Shown here: piece by piece, positions 10,200-21,570 of the stretch | Position numbering within the stretch: position 1 is the first letter of the stretch | Layout: each line of letters starts with the position of its first letter | From: Aspidiotus rigidus | Lineage: Eukaryota > Arthropoda > Insecta > Hemiptera > Diaspididae | Assembly: GCA_035079385.1 (NCBI GenBank) | Contig: JAVHKY010000015.1 | Coordinates: 6,448,001-6,512,000 of the forward strand | DNA length: 64,000 nucleotides | Direction: 5' to 3' | Program-made: the position numbers and the translations under genes | The notes under the pieces: generated by a model | The model's database searches: none | Told to the model about the DNA's origin: nothing | Seen by the model: the letters and a program-made list of their open reading frames with translations, nothing else

Positions 10200-12160
10200 A
10201 AAAATAATCAACACCATGTTACCTTTCTTTTACAATTTTGTAAGTCCGATAGACATAGTTGGAAAATATAATGCGAAGTTGATGCCGAGATCGAAGCTCA
10301 AAATGTCAAGTCACCCCTCTAAAATAATTGAAAAAATATTTTTCAAAGAATAAAGTGAAGTTGCATTTCGAATCTATTAGTTTATTGTACTAAGTCTCTA
10401 GCTAACAATTTTCACTCGAGTAGTTTTCTTTTGATTAACTATTCGCGATGTAACCCTGTTTGTGATATTATTCGAATACTACAGCGAAAAGCTCTCGTAC
10501 AAAGTCAAGAAATATACGTTCAAAGTGTTCACTATTTCACGTTTACTTAAACGTGACAGAAATAGAATTGGTTCAAGTCTTAAAGCTTTAATATTCGAAC
10601 ATAAATCCTGAATCGAACGAACAAAAATAGACCAACGTCAAATAGTATCTAGCTCATTTCTTATTTTTTGATCTCGGAAAAAAAAAAGGGAAAAGAAAGG
10701 AAAAAAAAAGTACTTGTAAGGTTTTAATATGTACAGCGGAGGGAGAGCCACATACTGAAGCCGAGATCAAAGAATACAGCCAGAAAAGAAATAAGAAATA
10801 TCAAAGCGATTCGATCTAACCACACAACGAGGACGATACAATGTAATGCTATGTATCACTTCCGGATCCTTTTTCCCAGCGAACATTATCCTGTACCGAC
10901 ACGAGCACCAAAACAAGGTTATAACGTACTGAAACAGCTACAATTTAATTAAAAATAATGGCGAATTTTACCCTGAATCGTAGAAACGTAAATTATCCTC
11001 TCCTAGCGGGAGTCGCAAAAACCGAAACCTTGTTTAGTCTTTATTTCAAGAAAATATTACTCGCGGAACCGTCACATTAATAACATTGAACTGAGACAGT
11101 ACAGTGCGCTAACTGAGGAGAGAAAAAATCTCGAATATGAGTCCAAAACAGTTACAACTCTCGTCGAATGTCAAGACAGATGACTGCTCTAAACTATGTA
11201 AACAATGATGCGTCAGAAAACTATTCAGACGAAAATGAAGGAGAGTGAAAAGTTGAATGAAACATCGATTGTGTGAAAGTATAAGAAAGAGAGTGAAATT
11301 GCGAGAGAAAAGAAAAATATGTAGGTTGAGAAAACATTTTGACAATTCTTTGCAGGAGTATTTCTAATCTCTCAATACACACATTATCAAACAAAAGGCA
11401 CATTCTGTAGCAAAGATTAATTAATACATTTCTTGCGACGCTTCAAAACAAAAATTGGTTTTTAGGCTGTACAGTAGCAATAACAGATTCCTCTCGTGAA
11501 TAAGTTCCTAATTATTGAGACTAGTTAATGAGCTTTTTTTTTTCGAAGTTTGATAATTTAAGGAATCAGAAAACTCATTCTTTTCCCATTTTTAAACAAG
11601 TATTCCAAGGTCTTAAGGATGTGGTGACAACTCGGTCAAATTGCAGCTTAGATTTGAAAAATGAAATATTTTCTGATATCAGATTACATACCTTTTCTTG
11701 CAAATTTGTATGATATAAGGCCAGACACGCCCCTCTATAACTTGAAAGTCGACCTCAAGTTCTTTCAATTCGGCCCACTCCTCATACTCTTCCTTTTGTT
11801 TCTTCTTCTCTCGTTATTTTTCCCCTTTTTCTCTTAGGCTCCGGATTTTTATGATCAACCTTCGGAAATTTTTCAAAGTTTCCAAAATAGATCACCACGC
11901 CCATCCCCTCTTCTCTCTCTTCTCCAAGTCCTTACATGTACCTTATAGCGTAGGTTGCTTGATCACCCCTGCAGTAGCGCTGTCTAGTGAAGCTCGCTCA
12001 TACTACTGAGTGATAGGAGTAGGACAATAAGGGCTGTTCTCTCGATCTTGCATTGCTGGAAAGCTGGACAGAATGACGCGAGTGATACTGCGTTCGCGTC
12101 AGATGATTCTCTATCCTGCTCTTGGTCTTTGCTGTTTTCCTTCATTCGCGTTAAGTGATA
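10200..12160. other. intron sequence, nothing recognised
   Basis: AT-rich stretch inside the long Beat-like intron. Only simple features are visible (A-rich runs near 10,677-10,710, pyrimidine-rich sequence near 11,790-11,840). Open frames are low-complexity and lack splice or family support. Confidence 0.4.
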
Positions 12161-12189
12161 TTATGTATCAGTAAGGATCGCTTGTGTCG

Positions 12190-14890
12190 CATTTGCAAAC
12201 TCCGCTCGTCCTCCATGATGGAGTAGGTGCGGGTTGTGTATGCATTTCATTTTTTCTCCTCCAACACCGGAATCGACCCTTTCGGGTATATATTCTTGGG
12301 GAACCCCCTCTTTTACTCGGCAATCACCAACTTGCTTTGGCAACCGTCAAGCTGCAATGCCCCCCTGGCACACAAAAAAGTATAAGAACACACACAACAA
12401 CAACACCACCACATTACACAAAATAGTAGATCGCCGTTGAAGTTTCTTCATCTTCTATCGTCAGGGATGATCTTAGTCCTCTTCCACCTACAAATCTGGA
12501 TATTGATGGTACACAGGTGTCGAGTAGGCCATAGCGTAGTTCTGCATTTGCCTATTCCATTCCCGATCCATGTTCCTCTTCATGACGGTAGCCGCAAATG
12601 CAGACACATGGTTCCTAGCATGGTGGACACCAGCTTACTCGGGTCAAGCGCTTCATCTATCCCGATCTCTTGAAGAGACCGACTAAGCTTGGCCCGCTCC
12701 ACGCCTCACACTCAAAAAAGGTGTGTTGTGGTCCATCATCTCGCCGTTGGTTACAGTGCGAACACATTGCCTGCTCAACTTTCCCCAACTTCTCGTGAAG
12801 GTACTTGTTGAAGCAGCCATGGCCGCTTAACACCTGCTTCAGGTGAAAGTTCAGCTCACCAGTCCCCATGGACTCGGTTCGTCCACTCATCAAGGTCGCG
12901 TATTAGCACACGGGTTGTCCATGTACCCAGCTCACTCTGGGCAATTCTTGCTTTCCACTTTACAAGCCTCCTGCTTGACCCTTAAAGCCTCTTGGTTGGT
13001 CGTCATTGCCTTTTTTGCTTTGAACACCACCAATCTCTCCTCAGCAAGGAGCTCGATTGGTGATGAACGTGCTAGTACACAAAGAGCCTCCGTCAAGACA
13101 GTGCGGTAGGAACTAACACACCTCAGCGCAGCTTTTCGTTGGATCTTTACCATCTCTCTCATTCTGTATAGTATCTTCAAGAAGTCGGCCCATACTGGCG
13201 CACCATATAGGAGGATCGACAAGGAGGCGGTGCTCATTATGATTCTTCTTCTTGCTTCTCTCAGTCCTCCTAGATTCCTCATCAGGCGGCTTAGGTATCC
13301 AACTACTCGGTCCGCCTTTTCCGTTGCCATCAGGGAATGGTACCTGAAGCTCAGCGTTAATCAAACTAGATGCCTAGGTACTTCATTCGCTTCTGGTTGC
13401 TATTTCCACACCTTGCAGGCGAAAGGTGGGTGGACTGATCTTCCGACGGGTCGTGAATAAAATGGCCTCCATCGTACTAGCTGCAAGTTCAAGTCCAGCC
13501 GACTCGATCCAACGCGTCACTACCTCTAGAGCCCGGTTTACCCTGCTCTCCCCCGCTTCAGTTGTTTCGGCAGTGGATACCACTAGGGTGTCATCCGCAT
13601 AGCAGATAAGCGTAATCCCGGTGGCAGCTTCATCTTAAATATCCCGTACCACGAAAGTGGCCCAAGGACCGACCCCTACGGCACCCCACAAGTAACAGGG
13701 CGCTTTACGGTACCAACCGACGACTCTGCTTGGATTTCATGACAGCTAAGATAGCTGCTGGTCATCCTGAGCAGATATGCGGACACTCCTGCGTCCACGA
13801 GAGCTTCCAATATCCTTTTCCATAGAATAGAATTGAACGCAAGCATCTGATGTGCAGTGTCCAGTTTGAAAACCGTACTGGCTACTAGAGATTATATCTC
13901 TTTCTTTCAGATAGCTCTCCAGTCGATTGGCTATCACTCTTTCCAGGAGTTTCCCAACATTGTCCAACAGACATAGTGGACGATAGGTGGTTTATCCTTC
14001 CTATCAATCAACGCTATAGCCTGGCTTTCTTCCATCGCACAGGAAACAGTCCCCCAGCAATTGTCGCATTGAATGTATCAACAAGCAGTGCTGGGTCCAC
14101 TGAATGTATGGCTCTCCAGACTGGATTTGGAATTTCATCTGGGCCTGGAGCCTTTCAATACCTACACAGTCTATTGACTGCTGCATCCACCTACTCGGTA
14201 CCTAGGAGGGACATACCATCCTCTTCTACTATTGGTAGCGTTACCATTGGCGGTGGCTGCTGTGGGAACAAGTCGTCAATGCTGTGACCCACAATATCCG
14301 GCTCCATTCGGCTCATTGCTGAGAGGCCCTTTAGCTTCTTGAGCACTATCTTATAAGGCTTTCCAAACGGGTCGTCCTCTGCCATCTCACACTGCTCTTG
14401 CCATACAGCACTCTTGCTGTCTTTGATGGCCTTCTTCAGCCTTTTACGAGCCAGCTAATATTCAGGTGCAACCGCCCGCGACTCTTCGCGGCCTCCACTA
14501 CGCTGGAATACCTGGCGCTGACGGTTGCACTTTTTTCTTAACTCGGCAATCTGTTCTCCTCTTCTTTGGTGGACCTTACCTGGGCATGACTACATCGCAT
14601 TCTTCGGTGACAATCTTTATCATCCTCTCAGCTGCCACCTCTGCATTACCTATCCCACGTGAGAGCAAGGTAGCTAGCCTTCAAAAGATCGCTATTCAGC
14701 TTCCTAACGTCCCATTTTCTTACCAGCTTCTGTGGAGCAGCGACCTCAACCGGATGGAGAAGTTAATATACCGATGATCGCTCCCAGAAAGCTTCTTGTC
14801 CAGTACTGTCCAGCCTTCTATTCTTCTGGCTAGCCTCTCTGAGGAAAAGATGAGTATCAGCAAGGATACGATTTTTATTAAGAACATTTT
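12190..14890 (-). pseudogene. R1-type non-LTR retrotransposon (LINE), decayed ORF2
   Basis: Read on the minus strand from high to low coordinates. Near 14,870-14,760 is the endonuclease end (RIEGWTVLDKKLSGSDHRYI). Near 14,180-13,750 are RT blocks (PGPDEIPNPVW-like, LLDNVGKLLERVIANRLESY, SSQYGF, SAYLLRMTSSYLS). Near 13,600 is the RT active site ICYADDTLVV. At 13,330-12,932 is GLREARRRIIMSTASLSILL with YGAPVWAD. At 12,893-12,700 is a C-terminal Zn-knuckle region (LNFHLKQVLSGHGCFNKYLH, then C..C, HTFFECE). This set and order are typical of the R1 clade. Multiple frameshifts; the 5' end and ORF1 are missing. It ends at the TIR element beginning at 14,894. Confidence 0.85.
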
Positions 14891-14893
14891 TAA

Positions 14894-15485
14894 CAGGGAA
14901 CCTGTTTTATCGGGGGGTAAACTGAAGGAAAATGACGGGCGCCGGGCGCCGTCCGGCAAGAAAAAGGGACTTAGAAAAATTTTGATGAAGTGATAGGAGG
15001 GGGACTTATCCTCTCTGCTTCATGCAGTATATTATACTAGGTTTATACTACGTATTATACTAGGCGTATACTAGGTCCAAGCCTCCTTTATACTAGGTCT
15101 AGGCATCCTTCATACCATAAGCTTACAAGATCTTTATCAATAGCTTATACTAGTAGTTTGTCCTAGCTCTGTACTAGGTCTTAGGCTTCCTTTATACTAT
15201 AGGTCTAGGAGATCTGTATTAGTGGTTTTACTAGCTCTGTGACGTCATCAGATAGTGATGGCACGATGATCGTGACGTCACAGATCTCCATCGTGACGTC
15301 ACCAGATGGTAACGTCATCAGATTATGACGTCATCAAATCGTGACGTCATCAGATCTCCGAACTGATAACAGGATTTGACCTAATGAGAAGAGATCTCAA
15401 GGTGGTGAGGAAGTTCACTCTACTTGAGACGACAAAAAGCAAAAAATGACACTCACATGATTACTCCCATAAAACAGGTTCCCTG
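14894..15485. mobile_element. 592-bp non-autonomous TIR element (CAGGGAACCTGTTTTAT ends)
   Basis: Perfect 17-bp terminal inverted repeats: CAGGGAACCTGTTTTAT at the left and ATAAAACAGGTTCCCTG ending at 15,485. The inside holds one diverged 45-bp satellite unit near the left end, a run of TATACTAGGT-type repeats (15,030-15,180), and a cluster of TGACGTCA motifs. No open reading frame. Same ends as the composite at 3,859-6,834. No convincing target-site duplication, so superfamily unassigned. Confidence 0.72.
15235..15360 (+). repeat. TGACGTCATCAGAT repeat cluster
   Basis: About six irregularly spaced variants of TGACGTCATCAGAT within 125 bp, five with the intact palindrome TGACGTCA, the consensus site for CREB/ATF-type bZIP factors. 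The motif lies inside a transposable element, so a regulatory role is only possible, not shown. Confidence 0.7.
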
Positions 15486-17330
15486 TTTGCCTCAATTAAC
15501 AGAGTTAATGAAGGCAATTCCGAGCAGGTAACTGTGTGGGCTGCGAGTTTTTTTTCATAGGAGTTGAAATTTTCAATTGTGGCCTAAAAATTATTCCTAA
15601 ATAACTCCCGGAAGTTTGAAAGCGATTGGTTGGACGGTTCTTGAGATTATAAGAGGACAATTGCGAACAAACAAACTTCCTGCTTTATTTATTTAGATTT
15701 TTCTAAGTGATTGGCTGTTATTCTCCAAGAGATGTCGTCAGCTACCGTAAAGAAACTATTCACACATTCTTTGGGCTCTAGAATCTTGGTGTAGGATTTA
15801 ATCCATGATTTTCTCTCTCAATCTCCCATGAGTTTCCAAACAGAATCAAATATTTTGATCCTTCTAGGAACGGTAAAAGCTTATGTGCGAAATATATTTT
15901 CAAAAAAAAAAAAAAAAAAATGCTATCCTGTTCACGAATCATTAAAATCTACCTCAAAAAGAAGCTGAGCCTATTCTAAAAGACTTTAATATTGAATCTT
16001 TTTTTACCAGTTGCTATTTTTGTTGAGTTCATTCGCCGTCATTTTTGTCTTCATAGTTGTAGCCCACTAATGCGAATGTAATATTATAATGCTTCTCAAT
16101 GAGGAACACCTCTCTCTCGTATCGCGGGTAGCTTGCTAATATGTAATTGAAACACCTTATTTTTACATGATTAAATAACATAAAAGAGTTGTACTTCTCA
16201 TGTCCTGCTGACTGCAAGATTTCCCGTGGGACGCATTATCGTCCTGCTTCAAAACAAAATATTATGTTTTGTTACGATGTGACTCAATTAAAATTGCGCT
16301 TAATGTGGAGAAAATTAATATTTCACGAACGCTCGTTGACATGTTTTCGCTGTGAGTATCCGGCGTTCGTTCGAATTTGAAACGGACATCAGCGATGAGG
16401 AAAGTAAGGGAGTGAAAATTGAATTACGTACACGTGAGTAACCGTCGAGTATAGACGGAAGCATTTACCGATGGAAAATTCGAAATTATGCACACTAACG
16501 CCCATCCACATCACTGTGTAAAATGCACGAAATGTTCTTTTTCGGGTTATTTAGACGGGATCATCTCATGGTTGTTATCGGTATAGAATCGGTGCCATCG
16601 CTGGATGTAATGTAGTTGAGATAATTGATGGAGGGGGTGGGGAATCGTTATGTATTTCGGAAAAGTTAAGACGCTCCTAACGTCCTCATAAAATGAAGCA
16701 TGGATGGACCTAGCTGCTTATTTTCATCTTCTAGATTCAATTTTTCCGTTAATAATGCACTTTATAGAACTGAATTTATTTATTCTATACAATGTGAAAA
16801 CGTAATATTTATCCGGAATGGTCGCGGATGCCGTTCTCTTTTGATTTGTTCGGCTAAGTTATTCAGTTATTTCGTCGATTCTTTTCTTCGCGAAACTTAG
16901 AGTCACTCATAATAAACCTGATCATGTCGTACAATGGCCATCACTAAAATGAAACTTTCTTTCGATAAACAGCGTCGTAAGTTATAATATTTCGCGCAAT
17001 GAAGAGCTCTCTGTTTTCGAAACGCTCTTTTCACCAGTTCCCGAAGTTGGAAAAATGCGCGTGTTCTTAGGACGGAAAATCACATCCAATTCTCTCGCAT
17101 TTTCTGCGACGCTTTTTGTTTGAGAAAAAGTTGACTCGTAAAGATTTTGAAAAGCACATGTTATCTCGTTTGGTGTACTTTATTCGCGTTTTAAAACGAA
17201 TGCTTTTCAATTGCTTTCTCTAATTCAACCACTTCATTTTCTTTTAAGAAATTGGATCTCGCGGATTTGGATACGTACAGTGTGGTGCTGTAGCACTTGC
17301 ATAGATATCGATAGAGGTTTTAGAGTACAC
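15486..17330. other. intron sequence; short dispersed repeat near 15,600-15,680, otherwise nothing recognised
   Basis: Between 15,605 and 15,680 lies a stretch (GGACGGTTCTTGAGATTATA, then ACAAACAAACTT) whose reverse complement resembles 30,620-30,680 (TCTCAAGAACCGCTTGACCG), so it is probably a dispersed repeat. A poly-A run lies at 15,901-15,919. The rest is single-copy-looking DNA upstream of the donor of the 17.3-kb exon. Confidence 0.4.
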
Positions 17331-17334
17331 TTAC

Positions 17335-17470
17335 CTATCACTGTCATGTTACCGTTTCGAACAACCGTCTCAAAATTAGGACCGTCGGTAGAAACTTCGC
17401 AACGATATGAGCCACTGGTATTGAAATTTAATGGATTTAATCTGATGACCGTCATATTCGATTTGGACAA
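17335..17470 (-). CDS. Beat-family Ig protein, exon for second half of Ig domain 1
   Basis: Minus-strand exon of 136 bp, 45 codons plus one base. It encodes LSKSNMTVIRLNPLNF, then TSGSYRCEVSTDGPNF, then ETVVRNGNMTVIG. The SGSYRCEVS segment carries the second Ig cysteine and matches the Beat pattern. The acceptor is TTGCAG and the donor is a perfect GTAAGT at 17,334-17,329. It joins in frame after NGINLD of the 24.3-kb exon across an intron of about 6.8 kb. It ends in phase 1, exactly what the 1.1-kb exon needs. The intron before it holds the PLE inverted pair and an I-group LINE relic. The intron after it, about 16.1 kb, holds the R1-type LINE and the PLE-B cluster. Confidence 0.88.
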
Positions 17471-17474
17471 CTGC

Positions 17475-18326
17475 AATTTAATAAGAGAAATCATGAGATA
17501 GATATTTATATTATGTAAATATTCTCTACTATTTTATTTCTTTATTATTTTGATATTAGATGAAGAAACTTTACCTCAAAAAATTTGACATCATTTTCAG
17601 ATAGGAAGAATTTTTTTGCTTTGTTTGTCGGGTAAAAATTTATTCTGCCTATTTTGGAATAATTTAAATCCTCAAGTTTGAAGCTGCCAAAATTTTTTAC
17701 TGTTAGATTTTCATGAAGAAAGCACGCTTATAAAAGATACAGTAGTTTGTGAAGAATATAAAGGGTAGTATCTGGTACAAGATCCCTGCAACTGTCCTTG
17801 TAGGTGCTTCCTACAGTACATGACGTATTCGCTACACATCTTTACATTGGACGGGAAATTTTTCTGAATAATCTTTGCAATCCTCGCACTAACACTTCGG
17901 GTTATGGGCTCGGACTGGGTAGGCGGGGACAATGAGGATGAGTATGCATTCGATGGTATTGTAGGAATAGATAGATCGGAGGTGGTTCATAGGGCTCATG
18001 ACCATCTGAAGGAAGTTCGTGATGCGGTGCGCCCAATTTAATGCGAACGATTTCGCGCAAGCAATTTGGCGCGATACTGAACTTGGCGCGGAAGAAATCT
18101 ATTATTCTGCTTGAGCTTCTGCAAGTTCAGTGTGCTTCAATTCTTATGATACTTGAAGGAAAAGAAAAGTGTTGTAAGGATGGGTAACGCCAACTTGACA
18201 TAATGTTAGATTTGACTCAACATCAAGTTACTCGTATATCAATTCTTTGCTGATAGATGCTGCTGAACTGTATCAGAAATTATCGGAACTCATAATGAGT
18301 GAGTGAGGTGTAAGTAGAGCTCTGTT
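17475..18326. other. intron sequence, nothing recognised; holds left copy of a 12-bp direct repeat
   Basis: No coding homology. TGTATCAGAAAT at 18,269-18,280 is repeated at 21,559-21,570, exactly at the right edge of the PLE inverted pair. Confidence 0.45.
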
Positions 18327-19524
18327 ATTGAAAAAGGGTTTTTCAATTGTACAAATCTACTTTATTAGTTGCTTATACAAGAGTACTTTCGGGTGTTATC
18401 CCATCATCAGTTGTGTCGCAACTGGAGAACAAGGCCTTGACCATGAGTTTTTATAGTGATCTTATTGGCTATAACAATGCTGTGTTGTGATTGGTTCACT
18501 TCTTAAAAACTTTTTCTTACAATAATATGACATTGTGTTCTTATTGGCTAAAACATACTGCTTTGTGATTGGTTCAATCTATTGTTCTAAATGCTGCGTT
18601 TCTATTGGCTACCTGGATTCCTGCCGTCTTATTGGTTGGTTCCGTTCTTCTTCTCTCGTCCAATCACCAGGTCGAATAATTTTTCGCTGTCAAATGTGAT
18701 TACATTGTTCAAGAGGCAGGCTTTCTTCCTCTTGGCTTTTGCAATCTCCATTTGTTCCCAGAGTTTTCTTCTCTTTGTGCGATTCTCTACGTGTATGACT
18801 TCAAATATTCCCTCTCCATCGTGGTTTTCCTTGTTACAGTGTTTCCCAAACAGTGACTTGCTATCTTCTTTCTCCCTCGACGTTTTGTGCTCCTTTCTCC
18901 TGATTTCAAACTTTCTCCCAGTCTCGACGATATAGATCCCCTCGCACTGTTCACAACTGAGCTTGTACACTCCGCTCAAGCTTTCCTTGTCCTTTTGTTC
19001 CGTCTGGTCATTGCTGATTCTCTTCACCATGGGTTGGTTATTCTGGATACCCACATTCACATCGTAGCCATTGAACGCCTTCATCACCTTGTTTGTGTAC
19101 TTCCCTATATATGGTATCGATCCGGAGTACTTTCTCACTATGCTATCATGGGTTTCTTTCTTTGTTTCCATTTTCCCAAAGACTCCCTCCACCACACATC
19201 TGCGGTAGCCATTGGCTTCTGCGATCTGCTTTACTATCTCGATCTCTTTCCTCTTCTCTTCGTTGTTCTTGAGGACAGAAATTGCCCGATAGCAGTAGTT
19301 GTGGATTGCCGCTAACTTGTGCCTGGGGTGGTGGTAGGAGTCATTTGGGATGATGGTGTCAGTATGCGTCGGCTTCCTGTAGATTTTGTATTCTATCCTA
19401 TTGTTCTCCATTGTGAGTGTAAGGTCCAAATAGTTGATGGTCTCATTGCCTTTTTCCACTGTGAATTTGATGCTCTCATTCATCGCGTTCATTTCTGAAA
19501 GGAATAGATCCACCTATCAGTGCC
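18327..19524 (-). pseudogene. Penelope-like element family A, copy A3: inverted C-terminal half
   Basis: Minus-strand frame 19,513-18,629 of 294 codons. It starts within the RT thumb (VDLFLSEMNAMNE-like, then TINYLDLTLTMENN) and runs through the linker to GIY-YIG (SGVYKLSCEQCEGIYIVETG; the usual G before ETG is V) and the C-terminal CLLNNVITFDSEKLF. The 3' non-coding part (18,628-18,327) has the CCAAT-type repeats and the hammerhead-like motif. It is joined head to head at about 19,524/19,525 with a second copy on the plus strand. Both copies share the same 4-base deletion just before the fusion point, so one was derived from the other. Confidence 0.85.
18368..18422 (-). ncRNA. hammerhead-ribozyme-like motif, PLE-A3 3' end
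   Basis: Minus-strand copy of the motif described at 52,172-52,226: GTTGC ... ACAA, CTGATGA, T, GGG...CCC, GAA, AGTACT, C, TTGT ... GCAAC. The core and both stem I segments are intact. Confidence 0.55.
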
Positions 19525-21558
19525 GAACATCAAAGAGGATATGTACCAAACCTATGACAGAACGCAAGTAATGCAGAGGGAGGTCACAAATCTACAAAAG
19601 AAGATCCGACAGAACAACCTGATTTTGACAAGGGCGGACAAAGGCAACACGGTAGTGGTAATGGAGAAGGAGGACTACACCCAAAAAGTGGAGTCGTACA
19701 TCGCAGTTAATGGATACCAAGAGCTGGCAAGGGACCCAACACGGAAATACCTAGATGACCTGAAAGCTGTGTTGAAACGGAACAATGTACCGGGCAATGG
19801 AAGGACGCTTGAGATGAACCCGGTTGCACCAAAAGTCGAGGGGCTTGTAAAACTCCACAAAGCGAACCGTCCGATGAGACCCCTGGTCAACAGCATTCAA
19901 TCACCATGCTACAAGATAGCGAAGATCGTAGCTACATTCCTGAAAGAAAACTACGAGTTTGCACCCAGACGAAGTATCAGAAACAACGGAGAGCTGATTG
20001 AGCAACTGGACAAGTTGGAAATCAGGAGTAACGATAAGCTGATATCCTTTGATGTGACTAATATGTTTGGTACCATACCGAAGGAGGAACTTCTCACTCT
20101 GCTCAAAAACAACAGATACTATGGGAACCCCGATGGGTCGAAGAACGCCAACATAGTGGAGGAGATCTTGAGCCAGAATTACTGCCGCTTCAATAACAGG
20201 TTCTACAGTCAGGAAAGGGGACTTGCGATGGGATCACCGCTGTCACCAATACTGGCGGAGATATTCATGAATGATATGGAAAACATGATATTGAAGGGCA
20301 GCAAGTTCAGAAACTCGATCAAACACTGGGCCAGATATGTAGATGATATCCTAATTGTGTGGTCAGGCACTGATAGGTGGATCTATTCCTTTCAGAAATG
20401 AACGCGATGAATGAGAGCATCAAATTCACAGTGGAAAAAGGCAATGAGACCATCAACTATTTGGACCTTACACTCACAATGGAGAACAATAGGATAGAAT
20501 ACAAAATCTACAGGAAGCCGTCGCATACGACACCATCATCCCAAATGACTCCTACCACCACCCCAGGCACAAGTTAGCGGCAATCCAGAACTACTGCTAT
20601 CGGGCAATTTCTGTCCTCAAGAACAACGAAGAGAAGAGGAAAGAGATCGAGATAGTAAAGCAGATCGCAGAAGCCAATGGCTACCGCAGATGTGTGGTGG
20701 AGGGAGTCTTTTGGAAAATGGAAACAAAGAAAGAAACCCATGATAGCATAGTGAGAAAGTACTCCGGATCGATACCATATATAGGGAAGTACACAAACAA
20801 GGTGATAAAGGCGTTCAATGGCTACGATGTGAATGTGGGTATCCAGAATCAACCCATGGTGAAGAGAATCAGCAATGACCAGACGGAACAAAAGGACAAG
20901 GAAAGCTTGAGCGGAGTGTACAAGCTCAGTTGTGAACAGTGCGAGGGGATCTATATCGGCGAGACTGGGAGAAAGTTTGAAATCAGGAGAAAGGAGCACA
21001 AAACGTCGAGGGAGAAAGAAGATAGCAAGTCACTGTTTGGGAAACACTGTAACAAGGAAAACCACGATGGAGAGGGAATATTTGAAGTCATACACGTAGA
21101 GAATCGCACAAAGAGAAGAAAACTCTGGGAACAAATGGAGATTGCAAAAGCCAAGAGGAAGAAAGCCTGCCTCTTGAACAATGTAATCACATTTGACAGC
21201 GAAAAATTATTCGACCTGGTGATTGGATGAGAGAAGAAGAACGGAACCAACCAATAAGACGGCAGGAATCCAGGTAGCCAATAGAAACGCAGCATTTAGA
21301 ACAATAGATTGAACCAATCACAAAGCAGTATGTTTTAGCCAATAAGAACACAATGTCATATTATTATAAGAATAAGTTTCTAAGAAGTGAACCAATCACA
21401 ACACAGCATTGTTATAGCCAATAAGATCACTATAAAAACTCATGGTCAAGGCCTTGTTCTCCAGTTGCGACACAACTGATGATGGGATAACACCCGAAAG
21501 TACTCTTGTATAAGCAACTAATAAAGTAGATTTGTACAATTGAAAAACCCTTTTTCAA
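19525..21558 (+). pseudogene. Penelope-like element family A, copy A2: RT plus GIY-YIG, frameshifted
   Basis: Plus-strand copy beginning at NIKEDMYQTYDRTQV (5'-truncated). Frame 19,520-20,401 carries LILTRADKGNTVVVMEKEDY, LVKLHKANRPMRPLV, SFDVTNMFGTIP, GLAMGSPLSPILAEIFMND and the RT site RYVDDILIVWSG. A 4-base deletion after GTDR breaks the frame, and frame 20,377-21,230 completes the thumb, linker and GIY-YIG (GVYKLSCEQCEGIYIGETG, RRKEHKTSREKED). A further frame slip near 20,525 loses the HTDT codons. RT motif residues are intact here, unlike at 51.0 kb. The right end is CCCTTTTTCAA, directly followed by TGTATCAGAAAT. Confidence 0.88.
21464..21518 (+). ncRNA. hammerhead-ribozyme-like motif, PLE-A2 3' end
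   Basis: GTTGC, ACAA, CTGATGA, bulged T, GGG-ATAACA-CCC, GAA, AGTACT, C, TTGT, GCAAC in order. Stem I pairs GTTGC with GCAAC and ACAA with TTGT. Stem III is the palindrome AGTACT, too short to fold alone, as in dimer-acting hammerheads of PLEs. Confidence 0.55.
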
Positions 21559-21570
21559 TGTATCAGAAAT

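Noticed and set aside
18887..19315. Plus-strand open frame of 142 codons, also seen reversed at 20,574-20,999 and 51,364-51,792
   Set aside because: It is the antisense shadow of the PLE linker and GIY-YIG coding sequence and is conserved only because the element is.
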